Shown here in pieces: positions 37,700-51,100 of a stretch of 64,000 nt of DNA (position 1 is its first letter; every line of letters starts with the position of its first letter). Made by a program: the position numbers and the translations under genes. The notes beneath the pieces were generated by a model, which saw nothing but the letters and a program-made list of their open reading frames with translations, had not been told where the DNA came from and ran no database searches. Where the stretch lies: positions 992,001-1,056,000 of the forward strand of contig NC_051100.1 in assembly GCF_901709675.1 (NCBI RefSeq), in the 5' to 3' direction. The stretch is from Syngnathus acus. Its lineage: Eukaryota > Chordata > Actinopteri > Syngnathiformes > Syngnathidae.

Positions 37700-37800
37700 T
37701 TTCATTCCATTCATCTAGCCATTTGCTTTGCTGCTTGTCCTCATTGGGATCATGGGTGACTCCAGCGAGAAGCAGGACGCATTCGAGACCGGTCCACAGA
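37700..37800 (-). mobile_element. Short 3' tail of LINE/SINE-type repeat
   Basis: The sequence ATTCATCTAGCC...TGCTTGTCCTCATTGGGATCATGGGTGA resembles the reverse-oriented tail shared by many fish retroposons (CATCCATTTTCT...GTCCTCATTAGGGTCGCGGG). It is degenerate, and no upstream coding part is present. Confidence 0.45.
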
Positions 37801-39553
37801 AAGGGTTCAACCAACGAGTGCCGACTTGACCATTCTGCAAAGACAGTTGATGAATTTCCAAATTTGCAAGTCTATCCTTACAATTGCAAGGCACACTCAT
37901 GCATGGCATGCAGCAGGGTAATGACGCAAAAGAAAACATCCAACTCACATTTCTTTGAACTGACCACCATCTTTCATCTTTGCAGTGGGCCACGGACATG
38001 AAAAAATAATATGGCATTTTTATTCTGTGGAGACATGAAAACAACACAGCGGAGAAATATTCAAGCTAGGCGCCCTTAACTTGTAGTATGCGTGTTAGGT
38101 TAGGTTAAAGGACATTTTAGGTTCGTTGAAATTAATCTCACATGAATCAATATCCTATGTAGCCTGCATATATACGTATATATAAAGATGGGGGGGGAGG
38201 CTGCAAGGCTGCATATCAGTGCTTAACTTAATGAATGTTGCCATCTAGTGGTTGTAAACGTTGAAGTGAATGAGTACCAGTAATATGGATTACTACTAGA
38301 TTTAGATTCAGAAAAAAACACATGTAAGCATGAATGAAACACTCATCCTGAAAGACCCAGATATCCTTCATTAGCTAACATTACCAATTTATTGAATGTT
38401 TCTGGGTGGTTAGGGTTAATTAAAAAATTAAACATTAAAAAGTTATTTAATGTTTCTGGATGGAGAAAAGTCATTAAATTGGCTCCGGTAATTGGACAAT
38501 GTTTCTTTCAGTTTTGTCTATGAAGGCAGGAAGTGCTCCTATACACATTTTTAAATGCGTCGCTCATAACTAACTAGTTGATGGACTTTTGTTTCCTAAA
38601 ACTTTTTTTCGGAAATAGGTCTTCAAAAATGTCACAAACATGCTTAAAATGATTTATTAAAGAAATTGGTCTCATGTAATATTTCAATTTTCTGAAAACT
38701 GAATGCTAGTTTTTCATTATATGTTAGATGAAATAATCAGAATTACGCCCAGTTAAAGTTTGAAATATTTCAATCTATAAAAATATCTTATTTAAATATT
38801 GATTTAGAATTTTGCATACAAACAATACATTCTTATTATAGCGTTTGTTTGACCGGCAAGCAGATTTCACTGTCACGATTTAGAGTGTCACCACAGGGTG
38901 GCGCCAACTACCTGTTTTCCAAGCGCATTCGCTGTTCAGTGCGTGTGAGGCTTCTTTTAATTTCCACCATGCACCCACCCACCCACACATCTTTTCAGCG
39001 CTTTGCGCCATTGATTAAACTTTGACAAATAATTATTGCATCCCTGTTTTCACCTGAAAACACAAACGTTTTTTTTATGTGTGTATTTTCATCTTCAGGC
39101 CGTTAAGTGTGTCATTTGTAATGAGATGTGAGACATTGAAAGGAAGAAATGAAAGAAATCAGGAATTGAGATAGCCGAGCTGGTGTCTTCTTGTGTGCAA
39201 ACATCTGCTTATCTTGCCCCGTGAGAGCTTTTTCCTTGCCATCTGTGCCCAGATTGCAGGCCGATAATCTTATCGTTTCCATCTTTATTAACCCTTTCCC
39301 ATTCGATGGATAGACAAAGGCCTCTGGTGGAGGGAGCCATTATTACAAATAACAATAGATTTTAATGGCATAAATCAGACCCTCTTATTTGCCCGCATCG
39401 CGGCCGAGCAACAGGTTCAGATTGTTATTTAATTGTGATCATAAACTGTTTAATGTTGATAGTACCGTCGTTTTATAGTTAGCAAACCAAAATGCACGTG
39501 TGAGTTTATTTACAGTACGTAGCATTTATGTAAGACACACACACGCCTACACG

Positions 39554-39587
<34 letters not shown>

Positions 39588-40218
39588 ATTTTAAAATGAT
39601 TATTCTATTAAAATATGCTATTGATCGAATCGAATCTGTTTTTTAAATCTTGGTTTTGTGAGCACCACGGCTATTTTTGGAATGTTTAAAATGAAGTGAT
39701 GTAAACGCAAGTCAATTATTATTCAATTGAAAGTGCCATTTAGTTTTATTGTGACGGCCTGTATGGGCTGGCAGAGTAGCGTTTGGCTGCAGATGAACTG
39801 CATGAAAAATGAAAAAGTGCCCATTTCTTTGTCATTGATCTCTCACTGACTGCTTGATGTACCATTGAGATGGAGCCTGGGATTTATTGTGTTTCTTTCC
39901 CAAGCTGTTCCAGTAGTGATTATCTAAATGTATTTTATAAAAGAATGCACATAAATATGCGAGAACCGGCCAGGTGTGATATTTAAATGAAAACCTTCCC
40001 AATGTGTACCCTTTCAACTTTGAAGACATACTATCACAATTGTGAATCAGCTCGCGTTGAAAACCTTTTAAAAAATCACAATCTTTTCCTTGGTGAGAAA
40101 ATGAGAAGCAAGGTGCATTTGGTGCCTTTCAAATGACAACATGGTCATATTTCACTCTTACAACCCTACATCTCCATAAAATATTACAGCACTCACAGTG
40201 ATGACTGAAGCCCCCCCT

Positions 40219-40344
<126 letters not shown>

Positions 40345-41199
40345 TTCCCCCTTTCTAGTGTGATAACATTGTTTGTCTCCAATGCAGGCATTAGTTAACT
40401 CGTGTAAAACTTTGTCCTTTACACTGTAATGTTCAGATAACTGGTCGTTGTTAATCTTCTTGTTGTTGTTTTAAAAACAGTCAACATAGGGATAGTTAAA
40501 AAAAAAAAAAAGTCAGGTAAATGTTTAAAATAATTAAAATCGAATATTCAATGCAAAGTTCAATTTCAGATTATTATTTTTATACAGCAGTGAAATAATA
40601 AAGCAATATTTCAAATACATCACATGAAAAATGAATCATTTGACATCTTATTTTGATGAAAAGTCTAAAATGATTGAATTACGACGAAATTCAATGATAT
40701 AAAAAATCGTTACGATTGTCTATTTTATTCTTCGCTACCTCCAGTAACCGCTTTTAATATTTTGATTGCGTGCATTTGTTATATCTTTTCTATTAGATGC
40801 GTCATGATGATGAACTGCAGTATCTCCTGCATTTAAATTGACGCAGATGTGGATACATAATATTGAAACGTTTTATATACATCCACCCACCCATCCATCC
40901 ATTTTCTGTCTAATAATAATAAAAAAAAATGGACAGCACCAATTCGAGCACTTAAACATATTCCATATTTCGCAACTTCTCACCGAGAAAAAGTTTGCAA
41001 CTGTGACGATTGGTGCAATCGTTCTTAAAATACAGGACGGATTTGCTTGTCGCAAACAAACAATTAGAAAGACGACTTGTATGATGTAGAATGACATTTA
41101 CATATACTAGCCTACTTTTTAAAAGTGATGGCCCGCAGTGAAATAATAAATCCAGTGAGTTTTGTTGGCAAGGAGTCCTCTCTTCGGCGTCAACGTTGA

Positions 41200-41600
41200 A
41201 GTTGCCTTTTTTCGGCAGCGCATCCAAGCAGCTGCAGCTTGCTGGAGAAGCGGACTTTTCTGCCTCGTCCAATCGGAATAGAGAAGCCCGGGTATCCTGT
41301 CCAATCAACGCACGGCGGTCCTCCGCCTCGGCCAATGGGAGGCCCGCGCGTGCAGACGGCTGCGCTGTTATCAGAGGCTCTCTCCTCGCTGGCAACACAC
41401 CGCAAAGAGTCCGTCAAAAGCGGCCAGAACATCACAAGAACGTCCGACTTCCTGTCACTTGGCCCGGAGCCCACGCAAGCCATCCCCAAGCCAAAGAGGA
41501 CGTCTGGGAAAAAAATCGGTGTGTTCCCGCACCAGGATAGTCGGGGAACGCGCCCGACTGAAGAGTCCATTAACTTTCATCGGCGACTTCATGTTGACAA
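41200..41600 (+). promoter_or_regulatory. nkx6.2: nkx6.2 promoter/5' UTR region, CpG-rich, three CCAAT boxes
   Basis: The GC- and CpG-rich stretch begins near 41200 and runs into exon 1, in contrast to the AT-rich DNA before it. CCAAT boxes lie at 41269, 41301 and 41332 on the plus strand, 32 and 31 bases apart. No convincing TATA box precedes them. The transcription start cannot be placed from sequence alone. Confidence 0.6.
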
Positions 41601-43762
<2,162 letters not shown>

Positions 43763-44040
43763 TGACCCCGCCCGCAGCACGGCAAAGCGCGGGGATGGTC
43801 CAGACGAGACTTTCGGAACCCATTTGCACCCGACGCCATCACCGTGGAGAGGACACGTATGGGACGACCGGAGTTCCCAAAAAAATGTAAACGCAATCCG
43901 GATGGCAACTCTAATCCACAAGTGAACCCATGTGCTTGTTTGGATCCCCATAGGTCATATTTTGATTCCACATATAATTTAGACAAATTAAATGGAGAGT
44001 CATCATTTTGTGAATGAGTGTGAATGCTTGTCTTTATGCG

Positions 44041-44136
44041 ATTGGCGGGCGACCAGTCCAGGGTGCAGGCTCGGTTCACCCCTGACCCCGAGGACAAACG
44101 CTATAGGGACAAAATGGATGGATGGATGGATGGATA
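44041..44136 (+). mobile_element. Retroposon 3' tail with GGAT repeats in nkx6.2 3' UTR
   Basis: ATTGGCGGGCGACCAGTCCA, then GGGTGCAGGC...ACGCTATAGGGACAAAATGGAT and (GGAT)n match the common fish retroposon tail (GCTGGCGACCAGTCCAGGGTG... AAATGGATGGAT). It sits about 280 bases past the stop codon, upstream of the probable polyadenylation signal, so it is probably transcribed in the 3' UTR. Confidence 0.75.
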
Positions 44137-44660
44137 TTATTTGGACTCACTTTTTTTGCTGATCCGGACTCAACAGCAGTGTCGGGTGTGAAGGGGCTCT
44201 GAAGCTTTCAAAGCTCAGTTTAAGCAGGGTATCCACTGTCCTAAAAGGCTCAAAGAGAACGAAAACGGATAGTTAAGGGGCTGCACGTCGCAGCCCAAAG
44301 ACCACAAAGTATACATGAGATTGTATGTATATATTTTTTACAGAATGAATAACTTATGTTGTTTAAAGCAGTGGGGAGGGGGACTGTCCTCCTCGCAGCC
44401 CTGATACGCGCTTATTTCCTCCATAACAGAGACACTGCTTCGTTTTGACTTTTTTTAAGTCGCACACTTTAAAATGTTGTAAATAGACGGTGCAAAAAAA
44501 AAAAAAAATGTAATTGGCACATTTCTGTTTTGACCTCATCACACATCACGATAGAAAACTGGACCATGTTTTTTTTCGTTGTTGCTTTTAAAGAGTATTA
44601 TTATTGCAGCTTGTGGGGAGGTTATAGAGAGGAAGAAAGAAAAAAACACTTTGTATTATG

Positions 44661-44666
44661 AATAAA
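44661..44666 (+). terminator. Probable nkx6.2 polyadenylation signal
   Basis: AATAAA about 900 bases after the stop, followed by a T-rich stretch (tgttttgttttttgtctt at about 44681). Other AATAAA-like hexamers lie about 100 bases further on. Confidence 0.5.
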
Positions 44667-45314
44667 TTATTTAACAAGCATCTGTTTTGTTTTTTGTCTT
44701 AATGTACGGGCTCAATATGAATTAAATATGTGAAATTACTGAAAGTTGATGTTCATAGAATGTTGAAAAATAAAATTATTTGAAATTGAATGTAGAAACC
44801 ATAAACTTTATGATTGAATTATAATTTTGGGGACTATATTATAAATTCATTCATGACAATTTTTACAATATTTTTTTTTAAATAACCCAGCTTCTATTTT
44901 ATAACAAAAGAAAATCAGCTAATGGCAGTTGTACACTGGACACAATTTTATGGAAAATTCAAAATGTCTTAAATTATAACTCAATTCTCTAGTATGAGAT
45001 TTTTTACGTTGTGCAATTTTAGATACTACACAGTCTAAATAACACCGATGGGATAACGGCTGTACATTTGTTTTTCGTTTATTTTTGTCAAAAAAAAAAA
45101 AAAGAGGCTGATGAAACGTTTGAACAGATAAAGGCCTACGGCTAATGTGGCTCCTGTGCTACTGCAGCTTTGTTCTGAGTTGGAATGACTTCAGCAACAC
45201 ATATTAACAAAATAAAATAAAAAAACAACTGATTGAATTTATGATCAATTTAAGTGCAGAAAGACATTATTGACTAGTTACAAAAGGACAAGGAGGCATT
45301 GGGTGAGCTCTAAG

Positions 45315-45320
45315 GTTTAT
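45315..45320 (-). terminator. Possible inpp5a polyadenylation signal
   Basis: TTTATT on the plus strand (AATAAA on the minus) about 2.75 kb past the inpp5a stop and 650 bases from the nkx6.2 signal. Nearer candidates exist in this AT-rich interval, so the 3' UTR length is unknown. Confidence 0.2.
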
Positions 45321-45521
45321 TGCTTGGCAAGTGCATCACCTGTAGGCCATGAGGCGCTCCACAGGGGCTGGAATAAAATCTCTATTTGCTTTGATACTGT
45401 AAAATGGAGTGAAGGAAACTGCGGCTCATAGTCCCACAGTAAACTCACAACGAGCAGCGGGAACAAAAACAAGCATGACTTTGTTTTATCATTTCCCTAC
45501 TTGTTTGCCTAACAACCCAAA

Positions 45522-45592
45522 TCACACGCACGCACGCACGCACGCACGCACGCACACACACTCATCCACACATACGTACACACACGCACACA
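45522..45592 (+). repeat. CACG/CA microsatellite
   Basis: Tandem CACG units followed by CA-rich sequence, in the interval between the convergent nkx6.2 and inpp5a genes. Confidence 0.9.
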
Positions 45593-46271
45593 AAAACACA
45601 TTCTGCAGTAGGCATGAAATTATTTTCCACTTGCAGTGTTTTAAATGAAAACAAAAATCACAGAGGATCAATCTAATGACTTAACACGTGTAGTGTAATA
45701 AATTCAAACCATAAAAACAAAACAGGCATTCCCAGTCATGTATAAATGCTTTTCCTTTTTCTTTTTTTGCACTGAAGACTGTTGCAGGCTACATGGAACG
45801 CAAATAAAAGCAAAGTCTTTTACTTGGTCTCTTCTTGCATTTAGAGTTAATCTTTTTTAAAAATAACCATTGTCTTGAACCATATCCTTATTTCCACACT
45901 TCATTTCTGTGTACTTGGCACCATAACAGCAGTAACAAAATTGACAAAAGGACACCCACTCCTACCTAAAATATTACATTCAGAACCATATTATTATTAA
46001 GTAGAAATAAATTAGAGTAAGAATGATAATAATGCAATAACGTGAGTGTGCTATATATGAAAATTGATACACTTTGCATGGTCTATGGCACTGCTTAAAA
46101 ACATTCTTGGAGAGGAATAAATCACCGTGGTTGGACACTTTCTCATCATTACTCAAAGGTCATCGTGGCTGCAAGGATCTCCCAAACGCAAGAATTATAA
46201 ATTATCTCTCTTTAAAAAGTACAGTACATAAAACAAGACTCAAATGATGTGGTCATGTATGGCAGCGAGGA

Positions 46272-46280
46272 GAAAAAAAA

Positions 46281-46323
<43 letters not shown>
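46272..46323 (+). repeat. A-run plus CA microsatellite
   Basis: Twelve or so A, then about 20 CA units. It probably lies inside or just beyond the inpp5a 3' UTR on the minus strand. Confidence 0.95.
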
Positions 46324-46325
<2 letters not shown>

Positions 46326-46637
46326 TATATTTATATATAGACGGCTGAAATGAACTGAAAAGTTCTTTCAAAGGAATAAGAGAAAAGCACTAAAACCAGC
46401 AAGGAGCCTAATGTTATTCTGTCCAACGTACAAATTAACCTATTGAAATAGATAGAAGTCGTTTGCATTGCACTTTTTTTTTCTTAAAACTTCTTACACA
46501 GACATAAAGGCAGAAAAAAAAAATGGCAATTATGTGTAGCACGACTGATTTTTCCATTAGAGTTTTGGCAACAATTAGGCCCGCCGTCCCATTCGTCCAT
46601 CCTCTTCTATTTCTTTTTGTGAGGGGCACTGGGGTGA

Positions 46638-46656
46638 GGGGGGGGGGGGGGGGGTG
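46638..46656. repeat. G run
   Basis: About 18 consecutive G followed by TGGGCGTGGG, a possible G-quadruplex on the plus strand. Confidence 0.85.
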
Positions 46657-46879
46657 GGCGTGGGTTGCATGGCAACGGTGAGGTCAGCGATGTGTGACTT
46701 GTCTGGAGCCGGCCGGGGCCCTCACACCCTCGGGTGCTGGTCCACATTTTCAACAAGTGTTTTATGGAGAGGAAAAACGACGTGCTTTCAACTGAATGAG
46801 CTGTGGGGACGGCTGCTCAGCACTGCTGGAAAAGTTTGGATAGCTTCTTCTTCAGTGTATGCTTGTGCAAAGTGTATGT

Positions 46880-46913
46880 GCGTGCGTGCGTGCGTGCGTG
46901 CGTGGATGTGTTT

Positions 46914-46958
<45 letters not shown>

Positions 46959-46964
46959 TGTGTG
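46880..46964 (+). repeat. GTGC and TG microsatellite
   Basis: About six GTGC units, an interruption, then about 15 TG units and a TATG-interrupted second TG block. Confidence 0.95.
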
Positions 46965-47483
46965 GTCAAATGTGTGTGTGTGTTCCTCTCCTTGTGTTCT
47001 CACAGAGGCGCTTCACAGAATATATTCTCCCCCCTTTGGCAACAATTTCCTGTGGGGCGGAAGACAGGATATGTTTTTAAGTACAAGTAGAAATGTAACG
47101 GCAACATTTTTAAATGCACACCGAAGCTCAAGTTTGTGAGTAAATGTCTTAAAATGACTGCAGCATTTTAAGCAATTAGCAAACGTGATGTGGGAGCTCA
47201 TACTATTTGGACAAAGGTTTTCGAACACATTTTGGGATGAAGTCATCATCAAGTTTTTACCATGGACATTGTGAATAATGAAGCCTATGCGTTGAAATTG
47301 AAGGGCCCGATTTGGATCCAGAGTGGCAATGCATAGTTTGGAATGAAAGAATGTGAGAACCCTGACCTCAACACTCTCAAAGACCTCGGGATGAAATACA
47401 ACAGACGTTGACTCTTAGTCCCCTATGAGTGTCCTCCGACCTCACACATGCTCTTAAAGTGGCAAAATAGGAACCATGCAAGT

Positions 47484-47600
47484 CCATCCATCCACTTGTA
47501 TAGCGCTTGACCTCATTAGAGACCCGCGCGGGAGCTGGAGCTGGAGCCATCCATTGGGCAAGAGACACCCTGGAATGGTCACCAGGCAATTGCGGGTGGT
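47484..47600 (-). mobile_element. Retroposon 3' tail, reverse orientation
   Basis: CCATCCATCCACTTGTATAG, then CGCTTGACCTCATTAGAGACCCGCG, then GGGAGCTGGAGCTGGAGCC and CACCCTGGAATGGTCACCAG follow the order of the common fish retroposon tail read in reverse. Confidence 0.7.
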
Positions 47601-48070
47601 AGAAAAAAAAGTTTCTGCTCATGAGAAACCAAAATGTGCAATGTAATGCAATAACAAAGAACACTATATATTTGGGAGGTGTATTATTAGGTGTGTGTGC
47701 ACTAATATTGTTGATCATTTTTTGATAATGTATGTCTGACATGAGTTCAAGAAAGATATGAAATTACATTGACATAATTTAGACACAGAAAATGAATGGA
47801 ACTTTTCACACTGCACATCTTATGATAAATATTTTAGCTTGATGATTGCTAAAATACTCTGACAGTTAGAGACTCAGTACAAATGGAAATTCAATGGAAA
47901 ATCCAGACCCCCAAAGTCTTCATGACTCACAATTCCTATAGCACGTGTCCTAACACTTTTGTCCATAGTACGGATTGAACCGAGACTCTTAAAGTGACCG
48001 TGTTGGATTCACAAATCAAAAACTGATGAGTAAGTGTAAGAAATAAAAAGAAAGCATATTTACCACGACA

Positions 48071-48151
48071 TCACTGCACCACACAACACTTGTGCTTATT
48101 TGCATTACGTTTACCTGCCCCCGGTGTTATTCGGAAGGACAGGAAGACAGG
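48071..48151 (-). CDS. inpp5a: inpp5a last coding exon with CVVQ box
   Basis: Acceptor ccttgcag, then PVFLSFRITPGAGKRNANKH, KCCVVQ and TGA. The final CVVQ is a farnesylation-type CaaX box, with a second Cys before it. It is too short for ATG-based ORF calling. Confidence 0.93.
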   Translation of the reverse strand, partial: PVFLSFRITPGAGKRNANKHKCCVVQ

Positions 48152-51100
48152 CTGCAAGGAGGGAGAGACAAATGGCAGTGAGAAGATGGCGAAAAGTCAC
48201 ATTCAGAAGAAAGCAGTTCCTGAACACTTGATTATTATTGCCTCGCTTGACAAGTGGAAGTCACAGAGGTTAAACTCACATACCAGGCCGGTGTGTTTTG
48301 GAGCCTTCCCGCTAACAATGTGGGACATTTTTTAAACATAACCAGCTGTGATTTTAGCACCAGTGTGCGGCTAAGAGCTGTATGCGCTCGCTCGCCCGCC
48401 GGCCGGCTCGGGTCACCTCGCACACACACGTCAGCGCCTATGTCACAGTGAGTAAGCATGAAAGACCTGACTTAAGGCGCCTCTCATTCACAGCCAGAGC
48501 CGCTCCGCTGTCTGCACACTGAAGCCACACTGTTTAACATCAGGAGCCCCCCTCATCCTCTGCAATACATTTGGGTCATAGATCTGAAAATGACTACTGA
48601 GGATCCTTGAAAGGAGTCACGGTGAAGCTGTCTATGCCATCCCAAGCCTTGCGGCATCATGTGCGCCTGCCTTCATGCAAACATGGCAGCTCGACCATCA
48701 TACGTGTGATCTCATTCAAGTGTGTCAGTAGTTCACTTCAGATCACAGAATTAGCGTTTCTTTTTTTCTTTTTGTCAACGCGAGTCCTTTCCATTACATT
48801 TGTTTGTACATACAGCATATCCTTAAAGTAAATGTACTGTGTTTTTGTGTTAGTGTGACAACTCCGTTTCCCTCACAGCATCCAATACATGAGTATGAGA
48901 AAAGAATGCTCTTTTTGGCAAATACAGTAGGCTAATATAACTTAAGTGTACAGGTATTAATGATAATGTTGATGCTGCTCTTTTATTGGCGTATTAGACT
49001 TTGCAGGTGTACCTAAGGTGGCCAGTGAGTACAACCACTTCATATTCAACAGATTTAAAATTAACATCGGACTATAAAACATGGGAGGGATTACAAATAC
49101 CTGTAGTAACCTATCCGTTTGACAATGTGGAATTTCTGCCTCAACCTGGCAGCATTAAAGTCATACACATAAAGCCACACACCTTGTGGTCCCCCATGCA
49201 GACATTGGCCCCGATGTTATCATAGACGACAGACTTCTCCTCATTTTCCGGCTGCAAACAAACCAAGAAAACGATGAGTACAGCAAAGACGACAACAACG
49301 TGCTTACGTGAATAGTCGGTAAATGCATAAGGTACGCCTAGTTCGTAATAAAATCAAAATTAAATATTACATTAAAAGGAATATCATGAATAAAGAAGTT
49401 TTTTAAAAAATGATTACACCTGCATTTCACATTAGCTTCAAATATTCTATAACAGAAAACTTCCCATTTGTAGATTTGCTTGAATCTCTAGGGAGGATGT
49501 CAAATGGTAATACAAAGTTGCTGATTAAAAAAAAAAAAAAGTAAAAGTGAGCGCAACCCAATCTACTTTTTGCAATAAGTTGCAAAACAACCTCTCTCAC
49601 GGTTGTCGCCACTGAGGCGAAAACACCTTTTGAGATCCTCTTACCAACTTGTGCCCTGACCAGTGAAGAGAAATGAAACACAGAAGTCATTTATAAAGTG
49701 TGTGTTTTGCTTCTAAAAACGCCATGCACTGTCGCCGTAATCTCCAGCCCATCTGAGGGAATCGTGTTTCAATTTCACTTTGCGCACACAAAGAAGCTGT
49801 TACCCATGCAGACGTGTATCTGCAGACTGGAGAATAAATCACACTTGTCTGGTTGAACTAAAGAGTTTTTAAATAGCCATCATCCCGCCCCCACCACACA
49901 CACACTCGTGCGTATGCACACACTCATTGTGACATGGTAAAGTGCACAAGCGGTTCAGAAGAAAAGAGACAGGGAGCTCGAGAATGAACCATAAAGCCAA
50001 ATCCAAATTAACTTCAGGCCAATCCTACGGTGGAGCGGGGTCAGCAGCACGCGCAGCGGCGCCACCTCACGCTACCTTTTTCTCTGCACCGGCACCTCTC
50101 TATATGTCCGCGAGCCGCTGCCTCCCAAAGCCCGCGCATACATTCATCAAAGGCGCACTTGATCATTTACAAAGGCGGCAGAAAATTGTGGATTTTCAGG
50201 CTGCGTAATCTTTAGACAGATAAACAAATTATCCGGGGCCCCTCCGGCGGAGGAGGAGGAGCGTGCGCTCGCTCGCTCGCTCGGCTAAACATTCATTACC
50301 GCCGCTCCTGGAGCCGGTGCCGCCGCGCCGCGCAGCCAGCAGGCAACCTTTGGCGTGTTAGGGCTCGGCAAGCAGAAAATAACATGATGGCGAGTTAACC
50401 GACCGTGCCATGATAGATGACGCCACGCGCTGGCCTGTTTACAGGCCCATGTCTCAACAATCTGTAATGCTCAGAGCCGGGCAACGTGTGCTCAGTGAAT
50501 CATCAGCCAATCTGCGGACACACTAACTGTCGTCCGCATTACAAGCCATTAGCTTTCGCTCCACGGAAACCCGGCAAAGAGCCCAGGTGCGCCAATGTCT
50601 TTCAGCGGCAACGCTTTTCTTCAACTTAGCGTTCTGCGCTTATTGTCGCTCCGGTCGGTCAGCAAAGAAGAAAGGTCAGGAAGGAATTCCTCATTTGTGG
50701 TGAACAAAAGAAAGTCAAACTTCCTGAGCGGACCCCCGTTGAGGGTACATCTCGTTTCACAGCTGAACAACGGCAATGTTTGGCTCTCCCCACCCAAATA
50801 TGTGCTCAGAATCCAAGCGCCAGGATGAAAAAATGCTTGGTTGCTCGTTCTCGTAGGTCACGCAAGCTTTTTATCTTGGGCTCTTTTTCATTGACATGAT
50901 CATATAAGGAACGCACGCGCAGGGCTGCTTTGCAAAGCATACAGTAAACAAAGGAGTGAAGCACACACTGCCTGCCTGAAGACACCAACGGTGGTTTTAT
51001 GAACAAGATGAGGCCCCCAGGAACTCTATTGGCCTGATTTGCTAAAGATCCCAATTTGCGGGCGTTAAACTGCGCGTTCACTCACTCTAACAGGTTGCGA

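Noticed and set aside
41130-41160. TATA-like sequence (AATAATAAATCC) upstream of nkx6.2
   Set aside because: It is too far upstream of the CCAAT cluster and start codon, and not a good TATA match.
45522-45592. CRISPR-like array
   Set aside because: It is a four-base tandem microsatellite without spacers, in an animal genome.
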